Positions 1 through 8,703 of a stretch of DNA of 64,000 nucleotides are shown piece by piece. Both the position numbers and the translations under genes were made by a program. Position 1 is the stretch's first letter; every line of letters begins with the position of its first letter. The stretch comes from Paucibacter sp. KCTC 42545 (GTDB taxonomy: Bacteria > Pseudomonadota > Gammaproteobacteria > Burkholderiales > Burkholderiaceae_C), in NCBI RefSeq assembly GCF_001477625.1, contig NZ_CP013692.1, positions 2,976,001 to 3,040,000 of the forward strand. The letters run 5' to 3'. The notes below the pieces were generated by a model, which ran no database searches, was not told the origin of the DNA, and was given only the letters and a program-made list of their open reading frames with translations.

Positions 1-239
1 TTCAGCGATTCGTTAATTCCGGCGAATTTCCACTTATCGCTTTTTAGGCGAAGACCCGTGTCCACAGACTTGACCCGGACGTCTGCCGCATTTCCTGATT
101 CAAGCTGCCATCGAACAGTGTTCAAGACCCGCAAAAATTGCCCAGGATCAATCCGTGGTTGATCGAAGTCAAGCAGCACTTCATCGCGGGTGACAGCTGA
201 CACCATCGACAGCATATCTTCTAAGCGATAGATATCCGC
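1..239 (-). pseudogene. C-terminal part of membrane-protein gene split by IS21 element (continues past window start)
   Basis: Read on the minus strand from 239 to 1, this stretch is open throughout (about 79 codons). It is in the same frame as the gene fragment on the other side of the IS21 element (2899-3878) once one copy of the 5-bp target repeat TCCGC is removed. The encoded part is soluble and charged, with no membrane segment. The true C-terminus lies left of the window. I do not recognise the family. The exact frame restoration is direct sequence evidence that both pieces were one gene, and that the insertion is recent or the downstream part has not decayed. Confidence 0.75.
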
Positions 240-312
240 TGCGGATTTCAGCGATCCCGGACAGTCATTTCAGCGTGATGGCGGACAGCGTTTCAAACTG
301 ATCGCGGACAGT
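240..312. repeat. IS21 terminal repeats, istB-side end
   Basis: Three tandem units of about 23 bp, each with a TTTCA core followed by a CCGGACAG or GCGGACAG core, lie at the extreme end. A further diverged, oppositely oriented GTCCGCGATCAG unit sits near 352-363. These match the IstA-binding terminal repeats expected for IS21-family elements. Confidence 0.8.
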
Positions 313-411
313 TTGGGTGCGCGCAAGTGCCTGGGTTGATGGTAGCTCAGGTGTCCGCGATCAGCCTGAATTGGGCTGGCCCGGACGGTTCTGCGGTGGT
401 TGGTTTGGTGC

Positions 412-1149
412 TCATACCGAGTCCTGTTTCTTGCGCAGCGACTCGCCCTTGAGCGCGATCTTTTGTGCCGAATGGACGATCCGGTCCAAGATGGCATCGG
501 CCAATGTCGGGTCATCCAACCATTGGTGCCAGTTTGAGACGGGTAGCTGACTGGTGATGAGCGTCGAGCGGCTGCCGACCCGGTCGTCGAGCAACTCCAG
601 CAGGTCGTTACGGTCGGCCGCCGTGACCGGTGCAATCGCAAAGTCATCGATGACCAGCAGGTCAATGCGCGCCAGTTGTGCCAGGCGCCGGCCGAAGGAG
701 CCGTCGCCGTGGGCCACCCGCAGCTCTTCCAGCAGCCTCGGCGCCCGCGTGTACAACACCGCGAATCCCTGGCGTGCCGCCTGCTGGGCCAGCGCGCATG
801 CGAGCCAGGTCTTGCCGCAACCCGTGGCCCCGGTGAGCAACACGTTGTGGCCGTGGCGCAGCCAGTCGCAGCCCGCCAGTTGGGTGATGAGGCTGCGATC
901 CAGCCCGCGCGAGCCTCGCCAGTTGATGTCCTCGATGCAGGCGCTGCTGACCTTGAGCTTGGCCGCCTTGAGCAGCCGGGCCAGGCGTTTGCCGTCGCGC
1001 CAATCGACCTCGCGTTGCACCAGCATGGCCAGCCGCTCCTCGAAGGACAGCTCGGCCGCTGCCGTGCGGGTGGCGCCATCGGTAAGCGCCTGCACCATGC
1101 CGTCTAGGCGCAGGCTGCGCAGTTGATCCAGGGTGTGTTCGTTGAGCAA
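412..1149 (-). CDS. istB: IS21-family helper ATPase IstB
   Basis: This is the AAA+ ATPase that assists IstA in transposition and target choice. The 245-residue protein has a Walker A motif GATGCGKT near residue 108 and a Walker B-like stretch LLVIDDF near residue 168, so it looks intact. It begins with TTG at 1147-1149, preceded by an AGGAG ribosome-binding site at good spacing, 23 bp downstream of istA. Its last two thirds recur, inverted, at 39417-39720 fused to an IS3 transposase. Confidence 0.93.
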   Translation of the reverse strand: MLNEHTLDQLRSLRLDGMVQALTDGATRTAAAELSFEERLAMLVQREVDWRDGKRLARLLKAAKLKVSSACIEDINWRGSRGLDRSLITQLAGCDWLRHGHNVLLTGATGCGKTWLACALAQQAARQGFAVLYTRAPRLLEELRVAHGDGSFGRRLAQLARIDLLVIDDFAIAPVTAADRNDLLELLDDRVGSRSTLITSQLPVSNWHQWLDDPTLADAILDRIVHSAQKIALKGESLRKKQDSV

Positions 1150-1172
1150 GAGCTTCTCCTTCTTCAGTGGGG

Positions 1173-2723
1173 TCAGTGGTAGTAATCGGGGCCGCGCACG
1201 TTGTCATGCAGCGGGAGTGCGGCCTGCGTGGCTTGGGCCGGCGCGGCTTGCCGGTCCAAGCCGGTGGCCAGGATCGACTTGACGCTTTGGTAGGTCGGCG
1301 AGCGAATCGACATGGCGCGAACGCAGGCCGCTTCCAGCCGCTCGTGGCCGAACTGGCGCGCCAGGCTTTGCAGGCCGAGGCAGGAGCGGTAGCCTTGCTC
1401 GGGGTGCGGCCGGTGTTCCATCTGCCAGCGCACCACGGCGGCTGTGGCCACGCCGATGTGCTCACCCCAAGCGATGAGCTTGGCTGGGGTCCACTCTCGG
1501 TGCGCCCGGTGGGAGGCCGGCATGTGCTCGGGCGCCGTCGTGTGCGCCCCGCGCCGGACGCTGTAGGCGTGCACGGCCACGCGTTGCTGGCCCGCCAGAA
1601 TCTCCACCGTGGTCGAAGTGATGCGCAACTCGACCTGCTCGCGCACCAGCCGGTGCGGCACGCTGTAGTAATGGCCATCGAGTTCAACGTGATAGTCAAT
1701 ATTGACCCGGGCGCGCTTGAAGCGGGCGATGGGCATGCGCGCTGCCGGCAGGGGTTTGAGCAGCGGCCGATCCAAGGCCGCGAAGGCGCTGGCCCGACAG
1801 CCGGGTAGCTTCTTGAACGGCCGAGCGTTCAGGTCCACCAGCAACTCCCGGACAGCGGCGTTGAGCTCAGCCAGGGTGAAGAAGCGCCGGTGCCGCAGCC
1901 GCGCCAGAATCCAACGCTCGACGATTTGCACGCCGACCTCCACCTTGGGCTTGTCGCGGGGATGAGCAGGACGCGCGGGCAGCATCGCCACGTCGTAGTG
2001 GTCGCAGAACTCTTCGACCAGACGGCTAGGCGTGGCCTCGTAGCGGTCGGGCCGGGCGATCAGGGCGCGCGCCTGATCCGGCACGATCAGCCGGGGCACG
2101 CCACCCATGAACTCCAGCGCATCCATGATGGCGCCGACCCAGTCGGCTGCTGTCTGTGTCGGCGTGGCGCAGGCGAAGGTGTAGTTCGAGGCGCCGAGGA
2201 CGGCCACGAAGATCTGCGCTTGCCGGATCTCGCCGGTGGCAGCGTCCACCAAGGGCACAGTCTGGCCGGCGTAGTCAATGAACAGGCGCTCGCCGGCCGG
2301 GTGGACCTGGCGCATCGAGCGCTTGAGGCCGGTGACCCAGGCGCGGTACTTCACGCAGAAGCTGGTGTACTTGTAGGCTTGCGAGCCGGCGTCGGTCAGA
2401 CCGCGCTGGTACTCCTCCCAGAGCAATTGCAAGGTGACGCCGGGGCGCTTGAGTTCCTGGTGGACGAGGGCGAAGTCGGGCTCAAGCTGGGTGCTGGACC
2501 GAGGCACAGCGGGGCCGTACAAGCGAGCCTCCAAGGCGGCATCGTCCAGCGTCTGGGCGGCGGCCCAGTCCACACCGGCGGCGCGGGCCTTCATAACGAC
2601 GCTATTGACGGTCGACTTGGCGATGCCAAGCACGCGCGAACACTCGCGCATGCTCAGGCCAGATTCAAGGTGAAGTCGAAGGGTTTGTCGAAGTTGGCGC
2701 ATGTGAATCCTGGGAGTGGGCAT
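1173..2723 (-). CDS. istA: IS21-family transposase IstA
   Basis: This is the DDE transposase of the IS21 element, which binds the terminal repeats and performs strand transfer. The 516-residue protein has an N-terminal helix-turn-helix (about residues 15-45, [19 protein letters not shown]). It is followed by an rve-type catalytic core with [13 protein letters not shown] at about 148-160 and a VPDQARALI segment, then a C-terminal SH3-like Mu-type region. Length is normal and no frameshift is seen. The ATG is at 2721-2723, about 175 bp inside the element. Confidence 0.94.
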   Translation of the reverse strand: MPTPRIHMRQLRQTLRLHLESGLSMRECSRVLGIAKSTVNSVVMKARAAGVDWAAAQTLDDAALEARLYGPAVPRSSTQLEPDFALVHQELKRPGVTLQLLWEEYQRGLTDAGSQAYKYTSFCVKYRAWVTGLKRSMRQVHPAGERLFIDYAGQTVPLVDAATGEIRQAQIFVAVLGASNYTFACATPTQTAADWVGAIMDALEFMGGVPRLIVPDQARALIARPDRYEATPSRLVEEFCDHYDVAMLPARPAHPRDKPKVEVGVQIVERWILARLRHRRFFTLAELNAAVRELLVDLNARPFKKLPGCRASAFAALDRPLLKPLPAARMPIARFKRARVNIDYHVELDGHYYSVPHRLVREQVELRITSTTVEILAGQQRVAVHAYSVRRGAHTTAPEHMPASHRAHREWTPAKLIAWGEHIGVATAAVVRWQMEHRPHPEQGYRSCLGLQSLARQFGHERLEAACVRAMSIRSPTYQSVKSILATGLDRQAAPAQATQAALPLHDNVRGPDYYH

Positions 2724-2781
2724 GACGGACCGAAAAATCGGTCAGCATGCCTACGGCTCAGGTCACTTGCGCGCGCCAGGG

Positions 2782-2898
2782 GTGTCCGGGATCAGTTTGA
2801 AACGCTGTCCGCGATCAGCCTGAAATGGTGTCCGCCTTCGTCTGAAACGCTGTCCGCGTTCCGCTGAAATGGGTGGCCGGGATGGGCTGAAATACGCA
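2782..2898. repeat. IS21 terminal repeats, istA-side end
   Basis: About five tandem units of roughly 23 bp share the cores TTTCA and GCGGACAC/AG. The outermost reads TGCGTATTTCAGCCC inward and matches the opposite end. This region upstream of istA would also contain its promoter. Confidence 0.8.
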
Positions 2899-3878
2899 TC
2901 CGCAAGTGGCACCGTCCATTCGGCAGGTGTTGCCTCCTCAGACTGACTGGCGGCTGGCGCATGGGAGTTTGATGTATTTAGAGCCCGCCACTTTGAAAAA
3001 GCATAGCCAAGTCCAAAGCCAATTATCAAGAGCAGAAAAATCAGCGACCAACTAGTGCCATTGGAGTCCGTACTTGCCCTTTGAGCAGAGTCGGTTTGCT
3101 GCATCAGGTTTTGGCGTCGGACTTCGATCACTTCGTCCTTGACCGATACCAATTGGCGTTGATGTTCTAACGGCAACCTTTGACTGCTCGCATGGGCATC
3201 ACCAGTTCCCACACGCTGTTCCGCTGACGTGAAGTAAAGCTGCTCAATCGTCCTGTCTTGAAGACTATGCGGGGCCAACATGCGCACTACAAAATAGGTA
3301 ACGACCGCAGCCGCCAGGATGAAGATGACTGCGAAGAACCAACTTGAGCTTGACTTTGCCGTGTTCTTAGCAACGGTCTTTAGCCCGACCAATACGATGA
3401 CTCCAAACGCCACGAAAACTGCGACAAGCGCCCAGACCAAGACTCGACTTCTTGACGACAAATCAGCTTCGACCAGGTCCTTGACCTTGAACTTAAAGGT
3501 ATCTGGTGGTTCGACTGCTTCCTTGACGCCCGACACAGCGGAGCTGGCACTACTTGGCGAAGGTATGTGCTTGAGTTCTGGTTGATTCTGGCTTTCCGAT
3601 GGTGCGGCGGCTACGGGTGGAGGCGCGATCGTGATGACCGGTGCGCACACGTTCGAGATACTTGGATTCGGGGGCCTTTGTGGCGCCTCAGGTTTGGGAC
3701 TAGGTGTCTTTTGGCGCAGTGGAGTTGCACACGGCGCCGCCGGTGGTGAAGTCGTGGTTGACTGTGCTGTGGCGACGCCCGTGGGAGAACTCAAAGTGTC
3801 GGCAGCCGCGGCGCAGTCAAATGCCTGCAAAAGAGTCAGCAGAATTGACGGCAACAAAAAGCTATTGATGATTTTCAT
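2899..3878 (-). pseudogene. Secreted/membrane protein of unknown family, N-terminal part, interrupted by IS21
   Basis: The start ATG (3876-3878) follows a strong GAGGAAA ribosome-binding site. The product begins with a signal peptide (IINSFLLPSILLTLLQAF...AAAA) and a Pro/Ser/Thr-rich stretch of about 80 residues. Three membrane-spanning segments follow (VLVWALVAVFVAFGVIVLVG; WFFAVIFILAAAVVTYFVV; SLIFLLLIIGFGLGYAF), with a charged linker between the second and third. The native frame ends at the IS21 insertion. A spurious IS-encoded tail replaces the real C-terminus, which is still in frame at 239-1. I do not recognise the family. The base composition is more AT-rich than the core genes. Confidence 0.75.
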
Positions 3879-4049
3879 GTAGTTTCCTCTGCGGTGCACA
3901 CCAAGTCGAGGCGACTTGAATAGCTACCCGAATGTCTCGTCTGCGGCCTCATCGCCGTAACGCTCAACGTAACTGGCATAGGGGACGCCAGCGGAGGGGT
4001 CCCAAACTGTGTAGCGGTTTGGGTATCCGGTTGACTGAGGTGTTAGCCT

Positions 4050-4508
4050 TCATGCTCTTGGCAAGCGAGCGGATTGCGGAACGGATTGCATGAGACTACG
4101 CAGTTTCGTTAGGGTGATGGTGCGCTGACCGTTCTTCTGCAAGGCGCCAACGTGTCCCCAAACAAGTGCGCCTGGACCGTTATAGATCTCGTCGGCCTCG
4201 CCCGAAGGTCGAAGCAGTAAGACAACCAAATGCTGAGGTTCTGATCGCAGTGCGACAGACCTAACTTGAGTGGCCTTTATCTGAACTAACCAGCCGTTGG
4301 GGGCAATCGCATCGTGGCCTTCCGATGAAGCTCCGTTAAGCGTTAGGCCGTAGTTGTGCGCTGCGACCACTTCGCCGATGCTCCCAACAAGATGCCCGTC
4401 GGGGGTAAAGGCCCTTCCAGGGAAGAGGCTCTCAAATTCAGCCACGAGTTCGTAGAGCTTGCAAACAAGCTCAGGAACCCTTGCGATCGCATGACTATTT
4501 GGCTGCAT
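4050..4508 (-). CDS. DUF6998-like hypothetical protein
   Basis: This is a soluble protein of about 152 residues. It contains FPGRAFTPDGHLVGSIGEVVAA and, further on, GHDAIAPNGWLVQIKATQ, a pattern I associate with the DUF6998 family, whose function is unknown. The 'VQIKAT' strand after a conserved Glu resembles part of a nuclease-like fold, but this is only an impression. An ATG at 4508 is preferred over an upstream in-frame TTG (4514). It sits among mobile-element debris, which suggests it is part of the island. No partner gene is adjacent. Confidence 0.55.
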   Translation of the reverse strand: MQPNSHAIARVPELVCKLYELVAEFESLFPGRAFTPDGHLVGSIGEVVAAHNYGLTLNGASSEGHDAIAPNGWLVQIKATQVRSVALRSEPQHLVVLLLRPSGEADEIYNGPGALVWGHVGALQKNGQRTITLTKLRSLMQSVPQSARLPRA

Positions 4509-4655
4509 GGTCAATGCTAGACAAGATGGCTTTGCGGAATCGGGCGGCCCGACTCCAGCGATGCCTTAGGTCGTGGGAACAAGGTCTGTAGAGCTGCACC
4601 AAGGGTCCAGGCGAACGGGGTGCCGGGGCGTGGCGAGTTAGTAAGGGGTTGGGCC

Positions 4656-5155
4656 ATGAAGAAATCTAGCATCATGTTCGTCGGAACAGCGGACCACAAG
4701 GGCAGTATCGACATTGCTGTAGCGGATGCGCAGCGCGACGGCCAGATCCGCCACATTGGCAGCATCGGCAGTGATGTTGCGGCACTGGACAAGCTCGTCA
4801 GCCGCGGCCAGCCCTTGCACATCGTCAACGAGGCTAGTCACTGTCGGTCTGTGATCTGTCGGCACAGGGCTTGCACAGCGAGGTTGTCGCCCCGTCGTCG
4901 ATTGCGCGCCCGAGCGGTGACCGTGTCAAAACCGACCGCCTCGACCCGATGCTGCTGGCGAAGCTGGGCTGCTCCGATGACCTCTCGGTCGTACGCGTGC
5001 CCGACGGCGCGTGAAAGAGGCTGTGCGCGATCTGGTGCTTGCCCGCAACGGCGGCGTTTGCGAACCACGCAACAGAAGCCACCGCCTGAAGGCCTTGCTG
5101 CTGGGAGATAACACCTCTACAGCACAAGACCGCTTCGGCGCCGATCAGCCGGGAT
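4656..5155 (+). pseudogene. Decayed IS110-family transposase (N-terminal remnant)
   Basis: The frame opens MKKSSIMFVGTADHKGSID and continues through IAVADAQRDGQIRHIGSIGS and ALDKLVSRGQPLHIVNEA, which is the IS110-family DEDD transposase N-terminus. Later homologous pieces (IARPSGDRVKTDR, MLLAKLGCSDDLSVVRVP) fall in other frames, so at least two frameshifts are present. The conserved catalytic DVHK is changed to ADHK. The C-terminal half is missing after about 5155. It is non-functional mobile-element debris. Confidence 0.8.
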
Positions 5156-5263
5156 AAGGGGCCTACGCGCAGTAGCAGAACGCCTTCCTAGAAGACCTGG
5201 TTAGAGTCAGTTCATGTTGTTCGAGCTTGAATTGGTGGAGGGGACTTGTGGGTCGATTGGACC

Positions 5264-6157
5264 TCACTGGGTCTGACCGAAGTGCACTCGACGATGACAG
5301 TTCGGACAAAGCGCGTATGCGTTCTCCACTGTGTCATCACCGCCGGCTGCGAGCGTGACTTTGTGATGAACCTCAAGATATGGCGACCCATCGCTCAGAC
5401 GCAAGAACGGGGCGGAAGTATTGCAGAGCTCGCAGTTACCTGAAGCCCGACGGAGAACTGCCACGATCACATCGGCGTTGCGCCTGAATGCACGAGAAAC
5501 AATTTGAATCTCGGCTGGCTTCTTGGGCGCAGATGCGAGCCGAAGCGCTAGCTCTTTTTCGGACGAGAGCGCCGACAGTTTTACCTCGGAGCGAAGATTC
5601 TTCTCGAGATCCTGCTCAAGGACAGTCGAAAGCCTTCCAAGCCAAGCCGGCTGTTCGTGCACGTAGGCAAAGCCTCCGGCTCGGGTGCGCGACTTCAACG
5701 CCTTGTTATCTCCGACTTTCACAAAGCAGGTGACAGGTACAGGACTTGCGAGACGCTCGAGTTGTGAAATGAAGATTAGGTTTACGCAAGGCTTGCCGTT
5801 GGCCCATAGGTAAACCTCCTTCTCCGAGGGCTGATGGCTTGCAATGCGTTGGTTCAGAGCCTCCAATTCGGTCGTGCTCAATAGCCGCTTGTCCTTCCAT
5901 CCGACAATGCTTGCACGGTAAGCGACGTGGGATAGTGCCGTTGTAGTTGACATATATAGCACCGTCGCCACCTCAGTCGAAGGCGATGCGTTCGCAAGCA
6001 GTTTGATTCTTGCGCCAGAGTATGGCTGGAGCATGCTAATTAACTCAGGCATAGCTGCCTGCGCACCAAGGATCGACTGAAGCGTGTCTTCGTAGACGCC
6101 GTTGATGTAGAGCGCGGTGGGCGGCATATAGTTTGTGGTGAGGCTATCGTGTGACAT
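5264..6157 (-). CDS. HNH endonuclease family protein
   Basis: This protein of about 297 residues has a C-terminal HNH nuclease module. It contains a zinc-type CELC pair, LEVHHKVTLAAGGDDTVEN with the catalytic His pair, and CPNCHRRVHFG at the end. The N-terminal two thirds (SILGAQAAMPELISM to LGRLSTVLEQDLEK) is not a family I recognise and probably gives specificity. ATG at 6157 has an AAAGG ribosome-binding site 9 bases upstream. Such HNH proteins on islands are often restriction or phage-defence nucleases, but that role is inferred from context only. Confidence 0.8.
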   Translation of the reverse strand: MSHDSLTTNYMPPTALYINGVYEDTLQSILGAQAAMPELISMLQPYSGARIKLLANASPSTEVATVLYMSTTTALSHVAYRASIVGWKDKRLLSTTELEALNQRIASHQPSEKEVYLWANGKPCVNLIFISQLERLASPVPVTCFVKVGDNKALKSRTRAGGFAYVHEQPAWLGRLSTVLEQDLEKNLRSEVKLSALSSEKELALRLASAPKKPAEIQIVSRAFRRNADVIVAVLRRASGNCELCNTSAPFLRLSDGSPYLEVHHKVTLAAGGDDTVENAYALCPNCHRRVHFGQTQ

Positions 6158-6193
6158 AAGCGGCAACCTTTAGGCTGTCCCCCGATAGAAAAG

Positions 6194-6925
6194 TCAGAGC
6201 GCAGCTCCTCCGACTGTACGCCACCTAAATTCCTTTCGACGAAACGCCACACAAGTTATTGCCAAACAGCCCGCCAAGAGTAGAGAGCTAGTTGGCAGTT
6301 CCGGAACAGCGACGGCAAAGGCAATATTATCAACGCCAAAGACATCGTTCGCAGCCCGTCCGTTGAATTCCATAACGACCGAATAAATTGGCACCTCACT
6401 TGACACACCTATAAATCGCGAAACAAACTGCCCATCGGAACCCGGCGTGGAGGGAACCGCCAAGTCAAAAACTGTGACACCACCGCTGGCTTTAAACATC
6501 AGGTGAGTAATTCGATTGTTCGATATTCCCGTAAAATCAGCAGACCAGGCTCTCACTGGATTGAGGAAGGTGAGCTGGGTGTAGCCACCCGGAATTAGGT
6601 CAGCGAGCAAATAGGCTGTCCCGTTTGGCGAGTAAGCCGACAAATAATTTAGCGGAGGTGCATCGACCAACTGAGTATCGGAAGTAGGATTTATGCCGAC
6701 AGTGCCCGACAGAATCATATTATTCAGACCTACAGGAGCAGAAACAAAGCTCGTCGGAACTGTAAAGCCTTCAAAATCTTCGAAACCTGAAACTGAACCA
6801 ATACCCGCAAGCCAGGAAGCTCGACTGTCATAGGTCGATACGTCGGCTGCTATCGATGGCAGCACGGTAAAAGTCAGGCCAAACGAAATTGCCGCACCGA
6901 AGGAGCGCTGAAAGATTCTCAACAT
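6194..6925 (-). CDS. Secreted protein with PEP-CTERM-like sorting tail
   Basis: This 243-residue protein has an N-terminal signal peptide (SFGAAISFGLTFTVLPSIAA) and a beta-rich body (FEDFEGFTVP..., VFGVDNIAFAVAV). Its C-terminal tail is VPELPTSSLLLAGCLAITCVAF followed by a basic RRKEFRWR. That is the PEP-CTERM architecture (motif, hydrophobic helix, Arg cluster) used by the exosortase/EpsH export system. The motif reads PELP rather than the usual PEP, and the tail after the arginines is unusually long. The protein probably goes to the cell surface or exopolysaccharide matrix. Confidence 0.7.
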   Translation of the reverse strand: MLRIFQRSFGAAISFGLTFTVLPSIAADVSTYDSRASWLAGIGSVSGFEDFEGFTVPTSFVSAPVGLNNMILSGTVGINPTSDTQLVDAPPLNYLSAYSPNGTAYLLADLIPGGYTQLTFLNPVRAWSADFTGISNNRITHLMFKASGGVTVFDLAVPSTPGSDGQFVSRFIGVSSEVPIYSVVMEFNGRAANDVFGVDNIAFAVAVPELPTSSLLLAGCLAITCVAFRRKEFRWRTVGGAAL

Positions 6926-7460
6926 CTATGATCTCATGGGGTTGGATGGACAGTTCCTGAAACGCTTTCGAGCTAATCAACTCAGGCAAAGAGTTATCTC
7001 TCTGCGCGCCAACACCGACATATATTGATGACAACAGCATCCAATGATATGTCCGATGTAACTAGGCTGCGCTTGGCTCTTCGAGGCATTTCCGTACAAA
7101 ATAAAAGTATTCAGTAGCAGATAAAACCTCGCCCAGACTCCGAACTGGTTTTTTGGAAGTAATACAAGGCCGCGACCTACATCGGGCTAGGTTGATGCAT
7201 TGGCGCAGCATATGCGTAGCCCGTCCATCACTCTAATGGGGGGCACAAAGATGCAGAAACTGAAGTTGGTTGGGTAAACCTGCACACGCTGTCGGCGCCA
7301 TGTCTGTTGGATCAGTTTCGCGGACACATCCGTTTACCAAACTGCAGCCCGAGCAGCGAGGACGGCTATGTGTTCTGGGTGAATGCCCCACCCTCCATCG
7401 CGGTCTTGGCCAGAAGGCCAAGGGGCTCGTTTAGCACCATTGCCCCAGCCTGCGCATGTA
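6926..7460. other. Intergenic region without a supported gene
   Basis: About 535 bp lies between the divergent PEP-CTERM-like gene and the LexA-box gene. Only short frames without ribosome-binding sites are present. Base composition is mixed, with an AT-rich portion near 7070-7150 that may hold the promoter of the minus-strand gene. I see no RNA gene or repeat. Confidence 0.5.
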
Positions 7461-7476
7461 CTGTATATTCATACAG
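7461..7476. promoter_or_regulatory. LexA (SOS) box
   Basis: The sequence CTGTATATTCATACAG matches the LexA consensus CTGTATATATATACAG in all but one position, including the invariant CTG and CAG halves. It lies 18 bases upstream of the ATG at 7495, where bound LexA would block transcription. This makes the two downstream small genes likely members of the SOS regulon. Confidence 0.8.
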
Positions 7477-7494
7477 CATCAACCTCGGAGTTCA

Positions 7495-7764
7495 ATGATG
7501 ATCCTGAACCTCACCGATCCCGACAGCATCGTGTCGTGGTGGCAAGTTCTGCCGGAACGGCACGGTCCACAGCTTCAAGCTTTCGAGCGACTGCGCCCTC
7601 AGTTCGCCTTGCCGATCAGAGCCGCATTGCGGCGCATCAAAGCCGACCCCGAGCTCAGGCAAGTGTTTTTTCGGAGCATGACGGCGGCGAAGGCCGACGA
7701 GACGGGCTTCGCGCCTCAGCGCCACTACAAAGATGACCCGGCCGAGGCCCTGCTCGCTGCCTGA
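7495..7764 (+). CDS. Small SOS-regulated hypothetical protein
   Basis: This soluble protein of 89 residues begins MMILNLTDPDSIVSWWQVLP and ends KDDPAEALLAA. ATG 7495 has a GGAG ribosome-binding site and lies directly downstream of a LexA box. The middle is helical and basic (FALPIRAALRRIKADPELRQVF). I do not recognise a domain and no signal peptide is visible. The next gene starts 18 bases downstream in the same direction, so the two form a likely operon. Involvement in DNA-damage response is inferred only from the operator. Confidence 0.7.
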   Translation: MMILNLTDPDSIVSWWQVLPERHGPQLQAFERLRPQFALPIRAALRRIKADPELRQVFFRSMTAAKADETGFAPQRHYKDDPAEALLAA

Positions 7765-7782
7765 CCATGTCGGCATGCACAG

Positions 7783-8064
7783 ATGGAGGATCGAATCGTG
7801 CGGCACGTAGAGTTTTGGTATTGGCAGCTTCATGACCCTGTGACTAAAACTGTTGCGCGTTCACGCTGCCGCCTCACGGAGGCCGAAGCACATCGTCGCG
7901 ATCCAGATGCCATTCGCGTGCCGGACTCTTGCCAGACGCGGGTACTGCCGCGACACCCCGATGATTGGTTGCCAAAGATGGCGACCTATGCCCCCGGGCT
8001 CCATTCGCGGGCCAAGCAACCATCAGTCGCCCGCAGCCTCACTTCGACCAACCGCGCACGCTGA
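7783..8064 (+). CDS. Small hypothetical protein, second gene of LexA-box operon
   Basis: This frame of 93 residues begins MEDRIVRHVEFWYWQLHDPV and has an acidic/basic middle (CRLTEAEAHRRDPDAIRVPDS). The N-terminal half looks like a real small protein. The last 25 residues are low in character and may have drifted by frameshift. It follows the SOS-box gene by 18 bp on the same strand. An alternative GTG start exists at 7798. No function can be assigned. Confidence 0.55.
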   Translation: MEDRIVRHVEFWYWQLHDPVTKTVARSRCRLTEAEAHRRDPDAIRVPDSCQTRVLPRHPDDWLPKMATYAPGLHSRAKQPSVARSLTSTNRAR

Positions 8065-8335
8065 CTTTTCACGCGCCTTTTGGCAGTCGGCAGCGATCAA
8101 CTGGGGCAGAGCAGGTGCAGCCCCTCGGGTGCGGCCCCGGCTGATTAGATTCCCTAGCTGAGAGCCGAACCGCCTGCCGCGGAATGCGCTCTGACCGGCC
8201 GCTTGCACAGGCGGTCACCAGCGCCAAAACGAGCCTGACGCCATCTTCGATGCAGTAGCACGTCGTAGCACCCATTTCGGGCCTCGCTGGGGTACTATGT
8301 GTATAGGAATCAATGACTTGCGAGCGCTCGCAACT
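8065..8335. other. Non-coding stretch before island boundary
   Basis: I see no convincing gene here. The minus-strand frame crossing 8069-8413 contains the tell-tale GDGNRTH peptide that results from translating a tRNA 3' end backwards, so it is not a protein. The DNA probably represents the terminal non-coding part of the integrated element. Confidence 0.5.
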
Positions 8336-8419
8336 ATGGGTTCGATTCCCATCACCCGCTCCAGTCAAGTGAATCTGTGCATTCACACGCGATCTAGCCC
8401 CTAGTCGAATCAATGACTT
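8307..8419 (+). repeat. 13-bp direct repeat spaced exactly 100 bp
   Basis: GAATCAATGACTT occurs at 8307-8319 and again at 8407-8419, bracketing the tRNA-Gly fragment. The second copy forms part of a terminator loop. It may be a relic of recombination around the attachment site. Confidence 0.6.
8336..8363 (+). other. tRNA-Gly 3' end fragment (island attachment site)
   Basis: The fragment contains a perfect T-arm (ATGGG, TTCGATT loop, CCCAT), the 3' acceptor strand CACCCGC, discriminator T and encoded CCA. The sequence upstream does not fold into an anticodon arm, so only the 3' 28 bases are present. Acceptor strand and discriminator U fit tRNA-Gly. Such 3' fragments arise when an integrase inserts an element into a tRNA gene. 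The intact copy would lie left of the window. Confidence 0.75.
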
Positions 8420-8703
8420 AGGGGCTTTTTTTCGTCACGCTGGCGCCTGTTTGCGTCATCCAGCGAAACAAACACAGGGGAACAATGCGGGGAACAGTCC
8501 GGGACAAGCTGCCGGCATTGCTGCTCGCAATTTCTCGCCGTGCTTCCACACCAAAGCACGTGGGGCCTGCGGTGCCGCCGGCATAGCTACTGAGATCGGT
8601 GCGGTGCATATTCCCCACCGCCAAAGCAACAACACCCCCATCAGTTGGATAGCCTCCCCGGCGTCTTATCGCCGATGCTTCAGCCAAGGAATAAAAGGGA
8701 GGA
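8364..8703. other. Intergenic stretch after tRNA-Gly fragment
   Basis: Apart from the terminator at 8396-8432, I see no supported gene in these 340 bases. Frames are short and carry no ribosome-binding sites. Confidence 0.5.
8396..8432 (+). terminator. Rho-independent terminator
   Basis: The stem AGCCCCTA-GTC / GAC-TAGGGGCT encloses an eight-base loop and is followed by seven T residues. It is positioned where the native terminator of the disrupted tRNA-Gly gene would be. Confidence 0.75.

Larger units (their letters stand above)
240..2898 (-). mobile_element. Complete IS21-family insertion sequence (istA-istB)
   Basis: The element has both IS21 genes, istA then istB, on the minus strand. 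Its inverted ends begin TGCGGATTTCAGC on the left and TGCGTATTTCAGC on the right (read inward). It is flanked by the 5-bp direct repeat TCCGC at 235-239 and 2899-2903, the expected target duplication. Both ends carry several tandem copies of a roughly 23-bp unit, the multiple terminal repeats typical of this family where IstA binds. The element is about 2.66 kb, a normal length. It interrupts a membrane-protein gene read on the same strand. Confidence 0.93.

Noticed and set aside
662..1699. 345-residue minus-strand frame spanning istA and istB
   Set aside because: Out-of-frame reading across the two real IS21 genes; no domain pattern.
8069..8413. Protein containing GAGDGNRTH
   Set aside because: This peptide is the translation of the reverse complement of a tRNA 3' end, a known source of false genes.
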